A DNA stretch of 64,000 bases from JAAUTT01 sp038213375 (GTDB lineage Bacteria > Bacteroidota > Bacteroidia > Bacteroidales > JAAUTT01), in NCBI GenBank assembly GCA_038213375.1, contig JBBQTB010000016.1:1-64000 (forward strand), read 5' to 3'. The position numbers and the translations under genes are program-made. Under the pieces are notes generated by a model. The model had not been told where the DNA came from, did not search any database, and was given only the letters and a program-made list of their open reading frames with translations. Below, one piece after another: positions 62,554 through 64,000 of the stretch; positions within the stretch are counted from its first letter, which is position 1; each line of letters begins with the position of its first letter.

Positions 62554-62628
62554 GGGAGCATAGCTCAGCTGGTTCAGAGCACCTGCCTTACAAGCAGGGG
62601 GTCGGGGGTTCGAATCCCTCTGCTCCCA
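62554..62628 (+). tRNA. tRNA-Val (anticodon TAC)
   Basis: The 75-nt cloverleaf is complete. Acceptor arms are GGGAGCA and TGCTCCC, the D arm is GCTC/GAGC, and the anticodon stem is CCTGC/GCAGG with loop CTTACAA, so the anticodon is TAC and decodes valine GUA/GUG (and by wobble others). The T arm has TTCGAAT in its loop. CCA is not encoded. It has its own promoter and terminator. Confidence 0.97.
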
Positions 62629-62640
62629 CCCAACAAAGAC

Positions 62641-62680
62641 AAGGGTTTCAGATATTTTCTGAAACCCTTTTTTATTTTTA
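62641..62680 (+). terminator. intrinsic terminator of tRNA-Val
   Basis: A perfect 12-bp stem (AAGGGTTTCAGA / TCTGAAACCCTT) with a 5-nt loop is followed by TTTTATTTTTA. It lies 12 bp past the tRNA. Confidence 0.92.
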
Positions 62681-62713
62681 GGTCTACTAAAACATTGTCT
62701 TGTCTAAAATAAG

Positions 62714-62733
62714 TTTACACTAAAAAGTGTAAA
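62714..62733. repeat. 8-bp hairpin left of the RAYT relic
   Basis: TTTACACT and AGTGTAAA with an AAAA loop. No T-run follows. Its place at the left boundary of the transposase relic suggests it belongs to that element. Confidence 0.5.
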
Positions 62734-62866
62734 AATGGAAAGAAAAAGTAAAGTTATTTTACCTCGCATCAGATTGCTACTTAAAACGGCTAAGTCGAAG
62801 ACATTCACCGAGCAGTTTCGAACATTAGGCTGAACAAGGGGGTTAGTTATTTTTGGTTGGTGTTTA

Positions 62867-63268
62867 ATGCCAAGCTATATACACATGATTGCTAGAGCAG
62901 AAGGAGACAATTCGTTATCCGATATTTTACGCGACTTCAAGAAATACACCTCAAAAGCCAAAGTAAAACAAATAAGGGAAGAGCGGGAAAGCCGCCTTGA
63001 ATGGATGTTAGAACTATTCGCTAAAGCAGGCGAACCACTAAAGAAAATTAAAGATTACAAATTTTGGCAAGATGGTAACCAAGCCAAAGAAATCTATGGC
63101 AACAAGTTTATGGGCGAAAAGTTAGATTACATCCATCAGAATCCGGTAGAAGATATGATAGTTTATAAAGCCGAAGATTACCAATTCAGTTCTGCAAGAA
63201 ATTACGCAGAATTACCAAATGTTTTGGAAGTTTGTTTAATTTCACCTCAATGGAAAACGTATAGATAA
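62867..63268 (+). pseudogene. truncated RAYT (REP-associated Y1 transposase) gene
   Basis: About 133 codons remain, beginning MPSYIHMIARAEGDNSLSDIL and containing LRDFKKYTSKAKVKQI, KFWQDGNQAKEIY, GEKLDYIHQNPVEDMIVY and AEDYQFSSARNYAEL. This is the C-terminal two thirds of the RAYT family, whose Y1 HUH core normally reads MPSHIHMI. Here the first metal-binding His is Tyr (YIH), and the N-terminal part is missing; the frame upstream (to about 62834) is cut by stops. The copy should be inactive. Confidence 0.8.
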
Positions 63269-63288
63269 TTGGTTCACGCTACTTGTAT

Positions 63289-63333
63289 GTCGTTCGGAAA
63301 CGACGGACAATATTGGCACGGATTGCAAATCCG
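63289..63333. repeat. REP-like palindromes beside the RAYT relic
   Basis: Two hairpins lie in a row: GTCGTT / AACGAC (63289-63304) and CGGATT / AATCCG with loop GCA (63319-63333), the second extended by partly matching TGG..CCA outside. They are the kind of palindrome recognised by RAYT transposases. They separate the relic from the glycosidase gene. Confidence 0.65.
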
Positions 63334-63348
63334 CACCAGCAGGGGTTT

Positions 63349-64000
63349 TTAATCGATGATCATCTTTTTCGTTATGATGGTATTCCCCGAGTTAAACCTA
63401 CAGATATAAAGTCCCGGTGTAAGCTTTGAAGAATCATATTTATACTCATTGTTAAATAAATTAAACGAATCAACACATTGACCATTTACATTATAGATGG
63501 TAATTTTTACTTTTTTTGAATCGGCATTGGAGGTGAACGTTATTCCCTCTTTTGCCGGATTGGGGAAAAAACTGAACAACTCGGAATTGTTTGCTTTAAA
63601 ATTGGAAACTTCGGTGATTATCAAATTGTTTTTAATTGATATGGTATCGTTTAGCTTAATATTGTTTGAAGCCGAGCCAACTGAAATTTTATATTTCCCC
63701 TTTTCTACAACAAATGATTTCTGGCTAATGTCATAGTAGGCAAATGAGGTGGAATTTAAACTGATATTTACAGATTTTGTAGCTCCCGGGGCAATGGACT
63801 CTTTTGAAAACCCTTTTAATTCTTTTAATGGCCGCGAAACCGAACTGTTCAGCGCACCAACATATACCTGAGACACCTCAGAACCTTCATGACTTCCTGT
63901 ATTTTTAATATCATAGCTGATCGAATAATTAATTTTACCACCAGCAGTATCAGCAGTAACCTTCAGTTTGCTATATTCAAAAGATGTATACGATAACCCA
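63349..64000 (-). CDS. C-terminal part of a GH3 glycosidase with T9SS sorting domain
   Basis: The gene runs in from beyond the window; its frame is open to the right edge (GLSYTSFEYSKLKV, as in GH3 beta-glucosidases). The fibronectin-III-like domain of GH3 follows: SEVSQVYVGALN, RPLKELKGFSKESI, then EKGKYKISVGSAS. A Por secretion tail (type A) closes it (FSFFPNPAKEGITF, TIYNVNGQ and YICRFNSGNTIITKKMIID). This indicates export by the type IX secretion system and anchoring or release at the cell surface. The catalytic domain is not in view. Confidence 0.9.
   Translation of the reverse strand, partial: GLSYTSFEYSKLKVTADTAGGKINYSISYDIKNTGSHEGSEVSQVYVGALNSSVSRPLKELKGFSKESIAPGATKSVNISLNSTSFAYYDISQKSFVVEKGKYKISVGSASNNIKLNDTISIKNNLIITEVSNFKANNSELFSFFPNPAKEGITFTSNADSKKVKITIYNVNGQCVDSFNLFNNEYKYDSSKLTPGLYICRFNSGNTIITKKMIID

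Noticed and set aside
62446..62712. Open frame covering the tRNA-Val gene
   Set aside because: It runs through the promoter, tRNA and terminator, so it cannot be a real coding sequence.

Overview
The window is AT-rich chromosome from a member of the Bacteroidota, most likely a free-living Bacteroidales-type organism. Three things point there. A partial glycoside hydrolase at the right edge ends in a type IX secretion (Por) sorting domain. A complete Bat aerotolerance operon (moxR, DUF58, batA to batE) is present. The tRNA-Val gene has a textbook Bacteroidota promoter (TTTG, 19 bp, TATCTTTG). FAS1, LVIVD-repeat and SOUL proteins, SiaC, and REP-like palindromes with a RAYT transposase relic fit the same picture. 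Genus cannot be told from this sequence alone.

Layout. 1-5.7 kb: SOUL heme-binding protein, a MerR-type cobalamin-binding regulator of the CarH/LitR type, a FAS1 lipoprotein, a scar joining lysR and purE fragments, and an unknown exported protein. 6-11 kb: a PAS-type histidine kinase, a small gene broken by three lesions, and a giant hybrid kinase carrying 13 copies of a 21-residue coiled-coil repeat. 11-12.4 kb: iron-sulfur flavoprotein-type reductase and an AlkA-like DNA glycosylase. 12.7-22.6 kb: a chemosensory cluster on the minus strand (CheY-like regulator, cheA, then two successive cheW-mcp modules, then a short cheR). 22.8-30.2 kb: a plus-strand operon of corrinoid protein, MtaA-like methyltransferase, DUF1638 protein and hybrid kinase, followed by a convergent NarL-type kinase/regulator pair. 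30.4-42 kb: Old Yellow Enzyme, a transglutaminase-like protein, LVIVD lipoprotein, TPR protein, phosphosulfolactate synthase-like protein, aroE, a third MCP paired with a YfiR-like periplasmic protein, and truA. 42.3-51.9 kb: the Bat operon. 52-64 kb: universal stress protein, two unknown genes, Nudix hydrolase, a NagX-like acyltransferase, SiaC, an NtrY/NtrC-type sigma-54 pair divergent from an ABC ATPase and a TolC protein, tRNA-Val, a RAYT relic, and the C-terminal part of a GH3 glycosidase.

How the genes work together. Signal transduction dominates the window. The chemosensory genes would form one CheA-based array. Both cheW-mcp modules look like tandem duplicates, and all three MCPs end in a similar aromatic pentapeptide (FEKY or YEKF) on a long tail, which may tether the methyltransferase. 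The most unusual locus is the corrinoid operon. It holds a methyl-carrying corrinoid protein and an MtaA-like enzyme but no substrate-specific methyltransferase, and is instead followed by a large GAF/PAS hybrid kinase. A methyl-corrinoid-linked sensing pathway is a reasonable hypothesis.

Several decayed genes (lysR, purE, a kinase-adjacent small gene, a MacB-like permease tail, a RAYT transposase) and small inverted-repeat elements show ongoing remodelling of the accessory parts. Coordinates of the start codons are my choice where noted. Function calls are from recognisable motifs, not from database searches.
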